A DNA stretch of 49,576 nucleotides from Candidatus Pacearchaeota archaeon (GTDB lineage: Archaea; Nanoarchaeota; Nanoarchaeia; Pacearchaeales; GW2011-AR1), in assembly GCA_023228245.1 (NCBI GenBank), contig JALOBN010000001.1, positions 209,210-258,785 of the forward strand, read 5' to 3'. The translations under genes were made by a program, and so were the position numbers. The notes under the pieces were generated by a model. The model saw nothing but the letters and a program-made list of their open reading frames with translations, was not told the DNA's origin and made no database searches. This document shows, one piece after another, positions 1 to 7,821 of this stretch (position 1 is its first letter; every line of letters starts with the position of its first letter).

Positions 1-60
1 GATGATGAATCGGAAGATGATGAATCGGAAGATGATGACCCTAGTATGATGGATGGCTAA
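1..60 (+). CDS. C-terminal end of an acidic protein (partial)
   Basis: The window opens inside a plus-strand reading frame that ends with TAA at 58-60. The 19 visible residues are almost entirely Asp, Glu and Ser with a repeated DDESE unit, then a short DPSMMDG tail. Acidic tails like this also close ClpP and the AAA ATPase further on. The function cannot be judged from this fragment. A strong hairpin follows 24 nt later, so the gene probably ends a transcription unit. Confidence 0.75.
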   Translation, partial: DDESEDDESEDDDPSMMDG

Positions 61-83
61 ACCCGTTCAGAATTAGTTTCCAT

Positions 84-120
84 GAGGGCCTGCAAAATCA
101 ACTAGAAATTGCAGGCTCTC
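84..120 (+). terminator. Hairpin terminator after the first gene
   Basis: Positions 84-95 and 109-120 form a 12 bp stem with one G.T pair around a 13 nt loop (core GCCTGCAA/TTGCAGGC). A short T-containing tail (ACTGTTT) follows. It lies just downstream of the acidic-tail gene and before a 230 nt gene-poor stretch, as expected for an intrinsic terminator, although the T-tract is weak. Confidence 0.6.
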
Positions 121-215
121 ACTGTTTAATGTCTGGTTCACTGGTTAATGGGTCACTCTTTGGCTCAAGGGCCAGAAGCGCTTGCCGCACCATTTAGACA
201 TTCAAAGTGTTAATC

Positions 216-245
216 TTGCAGTTGCAGTCTATCTTGTGCTATATG
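216..245 (+). promoter_or_regulatory. Possible sigma70-like promoter
   Basis: TTGCAG at 216-221 and TATATG at 240-245 are 18 nt apart, in the gap between the terminator at 84-120 and the HU-like gene. The match to host-type -35/-10 boxes is partial. The rest of 121-351 shows nothing else convincing except a 35-codon frame (254-361) that overlaps the HU start. Confidence 0.3.
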
Positions 246-351
246 ATCGTTAGATGAAGCTTTCGACTAACCTAACTATCGCTGACTGTCTGGCCGAACG
301 AAGATTCGATTTCCCAGAAAATGCCGAACTTGCAGCAGAAATAGGACTATC

Positions 352-672
352 GTGCGCGTAGGCCGAGCAGGAATAGCCGCAGCCATTCACGAACGGTGTG
401 GTCTGCCATTTCGGAAGATCTACCAGGCTGTTGGGATTATCATTGAACAGATTACCAGTGATCTTGTGAATGACCAAGTGGTTACCGTCCGGAGGTTCGG
501 TACTTTGAGTCCACATGTTCGCCGGGCTCATCTTGCGCACAATGTAAGCACCAGAGTGGTTAGGAAGCTTAGTTCGAAGAGATCGGTCAAGTTCCATCCA
601 CATTCGGCCTTTAGTGGTCTTATTCAGGACCGACAAGAACGGTTTCGCCAAAAGACTGATGATAATTCTTGA
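352..672 (+). CDS. HU/IHF-family DNA-binding protein
   Basis: A 106-residue protein with the HU/IHF fold. It has an N-terminal two-helix part (about 5-40), then VRRFGTLSPHVRRAHLAHN (about 46-64), which matches the family pattern GFGTF-R-x-AR-x-RNP, and a C-terminal segment ending in a KFHP-type motif. Family members bend and compact DNA as dimers. The Pro of the RNP arm tip is replaced (HNV), so intercalation may differ. The GTG start gives a complete domain and has AGG about 6 nt upstream. A 35-codon frame (254-361) in another frame overlaps the start and could couple translation. An opposite-strand frame across the same DNA has no recognisable features. Confidence 0.8.
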   Translation: MRVGRAGIAAAIHERCGLPFRKIYQAVGIIIEQITSDLVNDQVVTVRRFGTLSPHVRRAHLAHNVSTRVVRKLSSKRSVKFHPHSAFSGLIQDRQERFRQKTDDNS

Positions 673-758
673 CGCGAAACATGTGATTGAGTAATATCGC
701 AAAACAGGCAATAAGCCTAGCCCACGCGGGCACAACCAAATAGAACGGGAGCAGTGAT

Positions 759-1313
759 ATGGCTAGCCATACAGATAATGCAGTTGCAAGCACAGAACAG
801 GATATGGGAGAGAAGTCTCACAGAGGTCCGCGGGCCAAATTCTTCTTCTGTATCAGCTGGAAGACCAAACAGTTTGGCCCAGTCGAAGCAACGACAGCAG
901 ATGAAGCTCGGGAAATTTGGGGCAAGGCTCATCCAAACGATAAGGGCGAGCCAGTTCCCCCGAACGTTTGTGACTCTGGAGATGGATTGAAGGATATTGG
1001 TGGGGGTTCGGGTTATTACCTAGCCAAGGGCACTGGTATGGGCGATGCTCAGCGTATCAGCGTTACCGTTTCTGCTGCTCAGATGACACGCTACACCAAG
1101 ACACATGTCAAGGCCGAGTTCCATGGATGGATCGTTTACGGTAACGGTATTAAGGGCTTTAAGTCTGAATCTGATGAATATGAGGATGACGAACTAGCAA
1201 TGATCATGTTTGATTCTCCAATCAACCCGGACAATAAGATTCCGAAGCCGAAGTTGAAGAAGAATGAAGCTGTACGTATGGCGGATCTCAAGATTGTGTC
1301 TCAGTGCGATTAG
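759..1313 (+). CDS. Hypothetical protein (184 aa)
   Basis: A well-formed gene with a GGGAG ribosome-binding site about 8 nt before ATG. The N-terminal 25 residues are polar and probably disordered. Residues about 26-100 contain FFFCISWKTKQFGPVEATTADEA, resembling a small beta/alpha fold, and a Gly-rich stretch follows. The C-terminal tail is Lys/Pro-rich. It has no signal peptide or membrane segment. I do not recognise the family. A strong terminator after it makes it a monocistronic or operon-end gene, which could fit an abundant product such as a capsid decoration or nucleoid protein, but that is only a guess. Confidence 0.75.
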   Translation: MASHTDNAVASTEQDMGEKSHRGPRAKFFFCISWKTKQFGPVEATTADEAREIWGKAHPNDKGEPVPPNVCDSGDGLKDIGGGSGYYLAKGTGMGDAQRISVTVSAAQMTRYTKTHVKAEFHGWIVYGNGIKGFKSESDEYEDDELAMIMFDSPINPDNKIPKPKLKKNEAVRMADLKIVSQCD

Positions 1314-1353
1314 TCTTTGTTTTGATCTGACTAAAATCTGAGTTTGTAAAGCG

Positions 1354-1382
1354 AAGCCGGAGTAATCCTTCGGCTTTTCGTT
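1354..1382 (+). terminator. Intrinsic terminator
   Basis: AAGCCGGAG (1354-1362) pairs with CTTCGGCTT (1368-1376) through nine pairs including one G.T wobble, with loop TAATC, followed by TTCGTTATTT. It is placed 40 nt after the 184-residue gene. This is the clearest rho-independent terminator in the window. Confidence 0.8.
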
Positions 1383-1464
1383 ATTTAATCAATTGGCCGA
1401 TTGATAGGCCTATGCATATTCTAAAAGGTCGAGAGCTAATCACCAGCTGAATGCAAGGAGGGAT

Positions 1465-1800
1465 ATGAAAGTACGAGAGAAGAAAAACCTAGTCAGGAAA
1501 TACTCCGAGTTGAGAGAACAAATAATTAAGACGTTGGAGAATTCAGATTACGAAGTGGACGTTGATGGAGATTTAGTCGATCGGTTGCAAGGACAAAGCT
1601 TAGTTATTGTCCAAAACCAACTCTCTAAGAACAATCTCATTAAACTTCGCGCCATAGATTTAGCACTTGAGATGATTGATAAGGGAGAATATGGATATTG
1701 TCATGAGTGTGGGAACCCCATCGCATCAAAACGCCTTGAAGCTATTCCAGGCGTCACTACATGTGTCTTATGTGCCGAATTAGTCGAATTACATAGGTAA
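1465..1800 (+). CDS. DksA/TraR-type C4 zinc-finger protein
   Basis: A 111-residue protein with an N-terminal helical coiled-coil half (about 1-70) and a C-terminal zinc finger YCHECG...TTCVLCAE (C-x2-C, 17 residues, C-x2-C). The GEYGYC lead-in is diagnostic of DksA/TraR. Family members enter the RNA polymerase secondary channel and alter initiation, often mimicking or replacing ppGpp action; phage and plasmid members are usually shorter (about 70 aa), so this one is nearer to host DksA/YocK length. Whether the coiled-coil tip keeps the acidic residues needed for activity cannot be settled by eye. A near-perfect AAGGAGGG site precedes ATG, suggesting strong translation. clpP follows 75 nt downstream. 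Confidence 0.85.
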   Translation: MKVREKKNLVRKYSELREQIIKTLENSDYEVDVDGDLVDRLQGQSLVIVQNQLSKNNLIKLRAIDLALEMIDKGEYGYCHECGNPIASKRLEAIPGVTTCVLCAELVELHR

Positions 1801-1821
1801 AATTACAGTAAGGCTGTAATT
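1801..1821 (+). other. Perfect 8 bp hairpin between zinc-finger gene and clpP
   Basis: AATTACAG and CTGTAATT flank a 5 nt loop directly after the stop codon of the preceding gene. No T-tract follows, so it may be a weak terminator, an mRNA-stabilising 3' end, or part of the clpP leader. Confidence 0.45.
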
Positions 1822-1875
1822 CATGCGGTATTCAACCTACAAAGCAATAACGCAGTATCTTATTAGAGGCTAAAT

Positions 1876-2559
1876 ATGCGAAAAACCAATCTTAATCCAA
1901 TATTTTTTGAGAAGACTAAGGAAGGGGAGCGGATATACGACGTGTCATCCAGGCTCATGAAGGACCGGGTGATCTATTTGGACTGTGAGATAGATGAAGA
2001 AGTAACAAGTCAGATTACATCTCTCATCTTCTTGCTTAGCAGAGAAGATAAAGAAAAGGATATCAAGCTGTGGATAAATAGCCCAGGAGGATTAGCCCAG
2101 GGATTTTTTGCTATTTATGATATGATTCAGCGTGTAAAGGCACCGGTAAAGACAGTCTGTATTGGAGAAGCAAGTTCTGCGTCTGCAATACTTCTAGCTT
2201 CAGGTTCTCATGGCAAGCGTTACGCCATGCAGAACTCACGGATAATGATCCATCAGATTCAAGTAGATGGTTTGGCTGGTTCAAATGCTGAGATAGAAAT
2301 TGGTACAAAGGAACTAAAAGAGGTTCAAGATCGTCTGACTGAAATATTAGCTCGGCATACTGGTCATACGAAAGCCAAGATCAAGAAAGATACAAAGATG
2401 GACAAATATATGTCTGCAGCAGAAGCTCTTGAATATGGTTTAATAGATAAGATTCTACCCACAGCGAAAACACAACCAGAACTTCTTAAGCGTGAAGTAA
2501 AGAGAATTGTAAATACAGAAGTTGATTTAAATAGTGAAGAGGATGATGACGAGGAATAA
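1876..2559 (+). CDS. clpP: ATP-dependent Clp protease proteolytic subunit
   Basis: A 227-residue ClpP-family serine peptidase, normally a double-heptamer chamber fed by a Clp ATPase. The catalytic triad is in place: Ser101 in GEASSASA, His126 in MIHQ, and Asp172 in KKDTK. The oxyanion-loop glycines (SPGG, 69-72) and a typical handle helix are also present. It is slightly longer than host ClpP because of an acidic C-terminal tail (EEDDDEE). No Clp ATPase is visible in this window, so it may use a host or distant phage unfoldase; phage ClpP-like enzymes also serve as prohead proteases, so capsid maturation is an alternative role. AGAGG lies 8 nt before ATG. The next gene overlaps its 3' end. 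Confidence 0.93.
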   Translation: MRKTNLNPIFFEKTKEGERIYDVSSRLMKDRVIYLDCEIDEEVTSQITSLIFLLSREDKEKDIKLWINSPGGLAQGFFAIYDMIQRVKAPVKTVCIGEASSASAILLASGSHGKRYAMQNSRIMIHQIQVDGLAGSNAEIEIGTKELKEVQDRLTEILARHTGHTKAKIKKDTKMDKYMSAAEALEYGLIDKILPTAKTQPELLKREVKRIVNTEVDLNSEEDDDEE

Positions 2560-2833
2560 CTGGCTATCTCATCGAATTAGACTATTATCAAATAGGGTTA
2601 GATGTTCTAAGTGCCACGCTGACTCTTCAGAGGCAGTTTTTGTTGTGGGCGAAACCATCAAATTCAAAATACCAATAGAGATAAAAGATGACTATTCAGC
2701 TAACTTCAAGAATAGACAAGGAAAGATGCGTATCAATAAATTTTATGAAATTGTCTCTGCGAATAGTTTGACTCGTGTGTGTACTAGGTGTGGACAATCG
2801 AGAAAGACAGTAATTCCGTACGGCTTGATATAG
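2534..2833 (+). CDS. Small zinc-ribbon protein
   Basis: About 95-99 residues containing two C-x2-C knuckles (CSKC near residue 24 and CTRC near 83) separated by a beta-rich spacer, the layout of a zinc ribbon. It overlaps the clpP 3' end. The GTG at 2534 is the upstream limit, but ATG at 2543 or 2546, next to GAAGAGG, is at least as likely. It could bind nucleic acid or a protein partner; no specific family is recognised. Confidence 0.6.
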   Translation: MKRMMTRNNWLSHRIRLLSNRVRCSKCHADSSEAVFVVGETIKFKIPIEIKDDYSANFKNRQGKMRINKFYEIVSANSLTRVCTRCGQSRKTVIPYGLI

Positions 2834-2854
2834 GGGTTATTTTAACATTAGTTT

Positions 2855-4855
2855 ATGATTGAAATCTATGCCAAAAAGCAACGGGCCAAGAGGAAAGATC
2901 CTCAGCAGGAAGCTATTGTTGCTGAGAAGGATCTTATCAATGAACGTACCAAGAAGCTCATTGCGCTGATGATTGCTATGAAGAAGGGGTGGAATGGTGG
3001 TCCATCTAAAGATATTGGCGTTGAAAAGTTCAATCTTACACAACCGATTCCAGATATAGTTGTTGGAACTGGAGATACAGCTATGCATGAATTGTCTGAT
3101 ATTGTACAAACTTTGCGACAAATTAAGACAATGCAGGATACATATGCTGTATCTCATGGTGAGCGTTCTGAAGCATTGAAAAAAATACGCGAACAGCAAG
3201 CACAAGTATCAGAGGTTCAAACGCAACAATCACCAGCTACACCTCAGCAACAGATTGAGGCTGCAGTTGTTGAAGAGTTAATTAAGAAGACCGCCAGTAA
3301 TCCTCTAACAAGAATATGGACACATATTGTTGCTTACAATCCGTTTGCTAGCGAAAATAATAGGGGATACAGGCTTGAATTACTAAGATCATTAGCTAGA
3401 ATAGATGATAGTCTTGAGGATATTGAAGATAAAATTCTAAGTCAAAGTGAGTCATCTGTACTTGATTCTGTCTATGTAGCAAAACAATTGTACAGTGATG
3501 CTAAATCATCATTCTTTGGAGACTTTAGAAAGAATATCAATCAGATGCTTTCTGATGCAGAAAAGGAATTGGCGGTTTTGAAAGATGCTGTGGAAGAACG
3601 AAAGAATAAAAAACCAACGCTACCGACTGAAAAGCCAACGCTACCGGCTACTGAAACAGATTTAAATCTTGATATTGCAATATCAAGAGTTGAAGATACT
3701 TTGGCAGAAACTCCACCTCAAGAAGTAGAACCGGCAACTAGGCGCGAAGAACAAATTCCACCAGCTATTGAAACAGATTTAAATCTTGAAATCCCAGAGA
3801 GAGCAGCAGAGCCAGAATCAAAACCAGAGCCTCTAGGCATTGCCGAAGAAGAGAAGCCTAAGAAGAATGATGAAAGGGTGGCAGAGAAGGCTAAGAAAGC
3901 CTTGGAGAGCGAAGATAGGGTTAAGGCGCGGGCTCGCAAAGATGAGAAGAAATTGCGTGGTCGAAAGAAGGTTCCGGTTGCTCCAATTCCTCCAAGTGAT
4001 TTTGTTGATTCAGATTTTGAAAAGGTTCAGCACGACAAATACACAAAGATTGCAGAGTATGTTTTCCAACATGTAGGGACTCTTCTTAGAGAATGTCTAG
4101 TAATAGCAAATAGCGACATCCCTAGATTCTGGAAAACGAAGATTAGAGAAGAGACTCAGAAGATTCGTAATCTTGGACTAGAGATTGTACAAGAAATGAA
4201 GACAGAGGCAGATTACGATATTACATACGCCCATTTCCTAGAGGGTGTAGGAGTTGTAAAAGCTCTCGCATATGTAGCTGAAACAGAGATTAAATCTTCT
4301 GCAAGCGATCCTGAATTCATTTCTGGTTCACTATTCAATGAGACGGAAATAAAGTCTCAGGCAATTAATTTTGCAAAAGAGCAAATGAAAATTTTTGTTG
4401 ATATGAGTCAGAAGGTATCGCAAGCAAGCGTAGCCTCACGATTCATTAAGCGTATGATTACTCATATCATACCGAGACGAGATAGAAATCTAAGGCTAAC
4501 AATCAGTAGAAACATTCGCCAAGCCAGACAAGGTCTGCAGAAGCTTTTAGATATCCTTGAACAAAGAAATGTTGATTTTAGGAAATTGATGGACGCAAGT
4601 AAAGCGTTCTTGGAATATATAAGTCATGTATTTGAAGAGCTTGCAGACCTAGGTGATATGTACAACTCAACCATGAGAATGGAGAAATCTGTTCGTAAGC
4701 AGCGCAGTGTCAAGATGACATATGACATGATTCCAACTATGGATATCAATGCTTTACGAATTGCTGGTAAATCTATGAATACTGATTTGTTCAATGTTTA
4801 TAAACTTGAACAATTAGAAAGTGATCTAACCGATCCTCAAGGAACAGATGAATGA
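2855..4855 (+). CDS. Large helical protein, possibly virion-associated
   Basis: A 666-residue, strongly charged protein. Residues 1-230 are largely helical. A Pro/Glu/Lys-rich low-complexity linker runs from about 245 to 385, and a second long helical region from about 390 to 640. The linker carries a duplicated motif, ETDLNLDI and ETDLNLEI, encoded by an exact 20 bp repeat at 3653-3672 and 3770-3789, and a shorter PTLP repeat. There is no catalytic signature, signal peptide or membrane segment. Length, helicity and linker suit a structural or internal head protein or a scaffold, but this is inference. Its stop overlaps the next start by 8 nt. Confidence 0.75.
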   Translation: MIEIYAKKQRAKRKDPQQEAIVAEKDLINERTKKLIALMIAMKKGWNGGPSKDIGVEKFNLTQPIPDIVVGTGDTAMHELSDIVQTLRQIKTMQDTYAVSHGERSEALKKIREQQAQVSEVQTQQSPATPQQQIEAAVVEELIKKTASNPLTRIWTHIVAYNPFASENNRGYRLELLRSLARIDDSLEDIEDKILSQSESSVLDSVYVAKQLYSDAKSSFFGDFRKNINQMLSDAEKELAVLKDAVEERKNKKPTLPTEKPTLPATETDLNLDIAISRVEDTLAETPPQEVEPATRREEQIPPAIETDLNLEIPERAAEPESKPEPLGIAEEEKPKKNDERVAEKAKKALESEDRVKARARKDEKKLRGRKKVPVAPIPPSDFVDSDFEKVQHDKYTKIAEYVFQHVGTLLRECLVIANSDIPRFWKTKIREETQKIRNLGLEIVQEMKTEADYDITYAHFLEGVGVVKALAYVAETEIKSSASDPEFISGSLFNETEIKSQAINFAKEQMKIFVDMSQKVSQASVASRFIKRMITHIIPRRDRNLRLTISRNIRQARQGLQKLLDILEQRNVDFRKLMDASKAFLEYISHVFEELADLGDMYNSTMRMEKSVRKQRSVKMTYDMIPTMDINALRIAGKSMNTDLFNVYKLEQLESDLTDPQGTDE

Positions 4856-5237
4856 TGCAATTAGTATCAAGGGGCAATTATTCCCAACGCTAGTTGCGAT
4901 TACTGAAGAGGAACATCGTAAAGGATTAATGTTTCAGAAATGGCCTCCTCCAATTATGTCATTCCCGTACAAGCGCGCAGCTACGAGAAGATTTTGGATG
5001 AAGAATACTCAAACACCATTAGATATCGTATTCTGTAGAACAAATCATGTAGTTGGAATATTTAAAGGAGAGCCATTTTCAACTAAGTTGATTGGTCCAG
5101 ATGAACCATCTGATTTGGTGGTAGAACTGCCGGCTGGTACAGCTGCTAGTTTGGGCCTAAGTGTTGGAGATTATGTAAGCTTCTCGCCCACCAAAGTGAC
5201 GGCCGAACGCCACAAAAAGTACGGTGTTTCTTTTTGA
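4848..5237 (+). CDS. DUF192-family protein
   Basis: A 129-residue protein with the DUF192 (COG1430) signature: GLMFQKW, then RRFWMKNTQTPLDIVFCR, then VVELPAGTAASLGLSVGD near the C-terminus. The WMKNT-x2-PLDI core is the family hallmark. Cellular members are small beta-barrel proteins, often exported, of unknown biochemical role. Here there is no signal peptide, so it probably acts in the cytoplasm or virion. The start overlaps the preceding long gene by 8 nt, implying translational coupling, and a 211 nt structured gap follows. Confidence 0.8.
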   Translation: MNDAISIKGQLFPTLVAITEEEHRKGLMFQKWPPPIMSFPYKRAATRRFWMKNTQTPLDIVFCRTNHVVGIFKGEPFSTKLIGPDEPSDLVVELPAGTAASLGLSVGDYVSFSPTKVTAERHKKYGVSF

Positions 5238-5404
5238 AAAATTGTATGATCTTGCTCCTTTGAGAAAGGTGCCGCACCATGCCTCCGGGTTTCGGGATGT
5301 TCGCTCAGAATAGTTTCTGTGCCTCATATACTCGAAATTAGTGATGGCCATGAAGATGGTCGTCGAGAGAGCCTAAGGGTTCGGGTCAAACAGACTCAAA
5401 CTTT
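5238..5404 (+). other. Gene-free leader region with several small hairpins
   Basis: No convincing gene lies here. Short self-complementary stretches include GGTG-CCG-CACC near 5268-5278 and CAGAA-TAGT-TTCTG near 5305-5318. A GAGAGAG run near 5365 could pair with CTCTC near 5425. A TTC-containing stretch near 5380 was tested as a tRNA T-arm and does not pair. This is probably a 5' leader or regulatory region for the zinc-ribbon gene that follows. Confidence 0.4.
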
Positions 5405-5424
5405 ATTGTCCAGTACGTTGGGAC
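5405..5424 (+). repeat. Two-copy hairpin element, copy 1
   Basis: ATTGTCCAGTACGTTGGGAC matches 21384-21403 with one mismatch (T for C). GTCCAG and TTGGGAC pair around a TACG loop with one bulge, and the single difference turns a G-C pair into G.T, so the fold is kept. Both copies lie just before a small-protein or regulatory gene start. Confidence 0.6.
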
Positions 5425-5431
5425 TCTCTTG

Positions 5432-5443
5432 TATAGTATGGTG
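5432..5443 (+). promoter_or_regulatory. TATAGTAT box, copy 1
   Basis: TATAGTATGGTG sits 5 nt before the likely start of the next gene. Near-identical boxes occur at 15315-15328 and 28519-28530, all in intergenic DNA. It resembles a -10 element, but no well-spaced -35 is seen, so it may be a phage-specific promoter element. Confidence 0.35.
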
Positions 5444-5448
5444 CGAAT

Positions 5449-6897
5449 TTGGAAACTAATTCAATCAATAACATCAATATCAATGCGTACAAAATTCAAG
5501 AAAGTGACATAGATTCTTTGGTTGATGATTTGATGGATCATTTCTCACCCAGGATTCATACTTTATCAACTTATGTTTATGGTTCTAGTCAGGGGGTTGC
5601 TTTTTCTGCATTCAAAGAATTTGCATCAGATACAATTCATAAAGGTCTGTACACCTTTATATTCAAAAGTCAGCATTGGAGATCTGGTAGAAGTATTGGG
5701 CCGTATCTCCTTACGTGCCTATCAAAGCTGGCTGATAGCCTCAAGTCAGATATAGATTTCGTCAAGAAAATATCCGTACCAATTTGTCCGGCATGCAAGA
5801 TGCTTGGGGATCGTGAATATTTAACCTACGAAGGCAAGATGCTTCGCTGCAAGGCCTGTACACGCGAAGGCTCTAGGTTGGAATTATTGAAAATTAGGTC
5901 TTCTCATGATGAATTTATTTATCGGCTGAGAAGGATTTTTGCTTTACATTCTCGAAAGGGACATCATTGTCCAAAGTGCGAGAGGTTTATCCCGGATTCT
6001 TTCATAAAAAATGGTGAATCGATTCGTATCAGTTGCCCTTACGATAATTGCGATTGGTTTGGAATAACTTCAGAACTTGAACCAATGGCGCATCCATTGG
6101 GTATTAGTTCAGGATCTACCGTCAGCCTAAATGCTACGATGATGGGGAATTCACAGCATGGTGGCCAGGATATGGAATTCCAAGATCGTCTTGATGCCAA
6201 GGATGTAAATCCAGATATCAAGATCGAGCAAACTGAAAAGTATCATCGTGAGCTGGGAATTGCTAAGGCGGTCATCGCTGCTCAGAAAGCTAGATTCGCC
6301 AAGCTTCCGATGTCAAAGGTTATCAAGAAGTATTCGATGTATCAAACATTCGAAATTCTTCTTGAGCAAGATCCAGCTGGAATGATTAGTTATCTTATTC
6401 ATGGAAAATCAATTGGTGAGCGCCCGATACAAAGCCTGATATTCCAAACATATATAGGATTGATAGAAAATAAACTTCCTTTCAAGATTGTTGATAATGA
6501 AGGCAACCTTATTGAGATCTTCTCTCTACTTGACTCCGGATTGAATTTATTTCTTGGTACCAGTGAATACGGAGCCTATGTGCGAGAAAGCGGATTGGTT
6601 TCAAACAACACTCATGAGATTTTTGTGGGGGCTAAATGTAACGGTCCGTGCTTCATCGGGCTCCTCTGCGATATCACTGATGACAATGGAAATTCACTAC
6701 TTCAAGAAGTTGAATACTACACATTTTCCAATATAAAAATGAAGAATACGGTACCACAGAATACTCCGGTACACGTGGTACATTTCAGAATTCCGCCTCA
6801 CTATGAGATGTATTCTCTCGTGAATCTTCAACGCACCCGGAAATGTATTATTACGAGTATTCGCAAAAGATTGGGGATAAATGGAAGCGATAAGTAA
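5449..6897 (+). CDS. Zinc-ribbon protein with a possible sigma-like N-terminal region
   Basis: A 482-residue protein. Residues about 1-110 are helical and include WRSGRSIGPYLLTCLSKLAD, whose layout recalls sigma-factor region 2 (F-D-P-x-RG-x-Y-L-x-R-x-D). Two cysteine clusters follow: CPAC with CKAC (about 113-136) and CPKC with CPYDNC (about 173-201). The C-terminal half is beta-rich with no known motif. This would fit a phage transcription factor or late sigma-like protein, but the sigma resemblance is weak and I give it as a hypothesis. The likely start is TTG at 5449 with no clear ribosome-binding site. The two-copy hairpin and the TATAGTAT box lie immediately upstream. Confidence 0.6.
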   Translation: METNSINNININAYKIQESDIDSLVDDLMDHFSPRIHTLSTYVYGSSQGVAFSAFKEFASDTIHKGLYTFIFKSQHWRSGRSIGPYLLTCLSKLADSLKSDIDFVKKISVPICPACKMLGDREYLTYEGKMLRCKACTREGSRLELLKIRSSHDEFIYRLRRIFALHSRKGHHCPKCERFIPDSFIKNGESIRISCPYDNCDWFGITSELEPMAHPLGISSGSTVSLNATMMGNSQHGGQDMEFQDRLDAKDVNPDIKIEQTEKYHRELGIAKAVIAAQKARFAKLPMSKVIKKYSMYQTFEILLEQDPAGMISYLIHGKSIGERPIQSLIFQTYIGLIENKLPFKIVDNEGNLIEIFSLLDSGLNLFLGTSEYGAYVRESGLVSNNTHEIFVGAKCNGPCFIGLLCDITDDNGNSLLQEVEYYTFSNIKMKNTVPQNTPVHVVHFRIPPHYEMYSLVNLQRTRKCIITSIRKRLGINGSDK

Positions 6898-7186
6898 ATA
6901 CCCTAAATTCTTAGTTGATAGTGGTCTGGTTTTTGAAATCAATCGCAAGGTTCTTCATCCATTAGGTATGGCGATGGTAGTGGATGTGGACCGCAATAAT
7001 AAACGCCAGCTGGCTATCACGGCTATCATCACTACAGAAGACCAAGAAGGATTCTTGTATGATGAGGAAGGCTACGATGTTGGCAAAGATAAGTACCAAA
7101 AATTCCTAGATAAAGGCGGGCAAGATCGCTTGAATGTCAGGAATGCTAAGTATGGTTTCATAGAACAAGATAAAGCTAACGTATAG
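6881..7186 (+). CDS. Small conserved-looking phage protein (101 aa)
   Basis: Starts inside the end of the preceding gene (17 nt overlap). The sequence begins MEAISKYPKFLVDSGLVFEINRK... and alternates beta strands with charged turns. I have a weak recollection of similar small proteins in other large phages, but no function. It has no cysteines or membrane segment. Translational coupling to the zinc-ribbon gene suggests a shared expression program. Confidence 0.65.
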   Translation: MEAISKYPKFLVDSGLVFEINRKVLHPLGMAMVVDVDRNNKRQLAITAIITTEDQEGFLYDEEGYDVGKDKYQKFLDKGGQDRLNVRNAKYGFIEQDKANV

Positions 7187-7194
7187 AGGATATT

Positions 7195-7761
7195 ATGCAA
7201 ACTATTGAATCATCTAAGATTGGTGGATTGTTTGAGAAGTTGGATGTGGATTTTCGGAAAGTCTTTGAGGATACTGGAAGTTTGGATTGCCTTGAGTTTC
7301 TGAGGTGTGTCGGGCGTCTCGGAAGGATTAATTCAGACAATCTGTTTGGCTATATGAAATTGTTTATGCAGGTGAGGAATGGAGAGAAGGCCGAGGTACA
7401 TCAAAGGCTTCAGCGTAACTCCAAATTCATATTGCTGGAAAAAAAGATCGTCGATGAAGATGATGAATGGTTTGTCCATTGCAAGCTATCCGATATAGAA
7501 GGCCCGGTTATTGTGAACCGAGGAACCAGAGTCAAGAGCTTGGAGGCTCCATCACTTCAACAGAGCCATAAGGATTTGAGAAACGAATTGATGTTGAGTA
7601 GGATTCTTATTCGTGATGGAAAGAAACTTATATTTTCGCGCAATTACGAATTCAATTCACTTTCCGCCGCCGCTTCCGTGATTTGTGGAGCTACCAGTGA
7701 TGGTTGGAAGGTATTCAAAATTGCAGGCACTGATCAATTAGCATCAACCTTAAAGCAGTAA
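7195..7761 (+). CDS. DUF4357-like C-terminal domain protein
   Basis: A 188-residue protein. The last 45 residues carry LSAAASVICGATSDGWKVFK, matching the DUF4357 pattern (S-x-SAA-S-x-V-x-G-x2-x-NGW-x-W/F-K), a small domain usually found at the C-terminus of nucleases or restriction-associated proteins. The first 140 residues are helical at the start and beta-rich later and are not recognised. GAGGATATT precedes ATG. It could be a DNA-binding or nuclease-accessory protein; no catalytic motif is visible. Confidence 0.65.
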   Translation: MQTIESSKIGGLFEKLDVDFRKVFEDTGSLDCLEFLRCVGRLGRINSDNLFGYMKLFMQVRNGEKAEVHQRLQRNSKFILLEKKIVDEDDEWFVHCKLSDIEGPVIVNRGTRVKSLEAPSLQQSHKDLRNELMLSRILIRDGKKLIFSRNYEFNSLSAAASVICGATSDGWKVFKIAGTDQLASTLKQ

Positions 7762-7821
7762 TTATAGTGCGAAACAAAGAGAAATGGTCATTTAGTTCAC
7801 TGTAGATATGAGGAGAAAAGA

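Noticed and set aside
250..735. 161-codon frame on the minus strand over the HU-like gene
   Set aside because: The plus-strand HU match is clear, and the minus frame has no recognisable domain or ribosome-binding site.
5360..5400. tRNA gene suggested by a GGTTCGGGTC stretch
   Set aside because: The T-arm does not pair, the T-loop lacks the usual A at position 58, and no acceptor or anticodon stem can be drawn.
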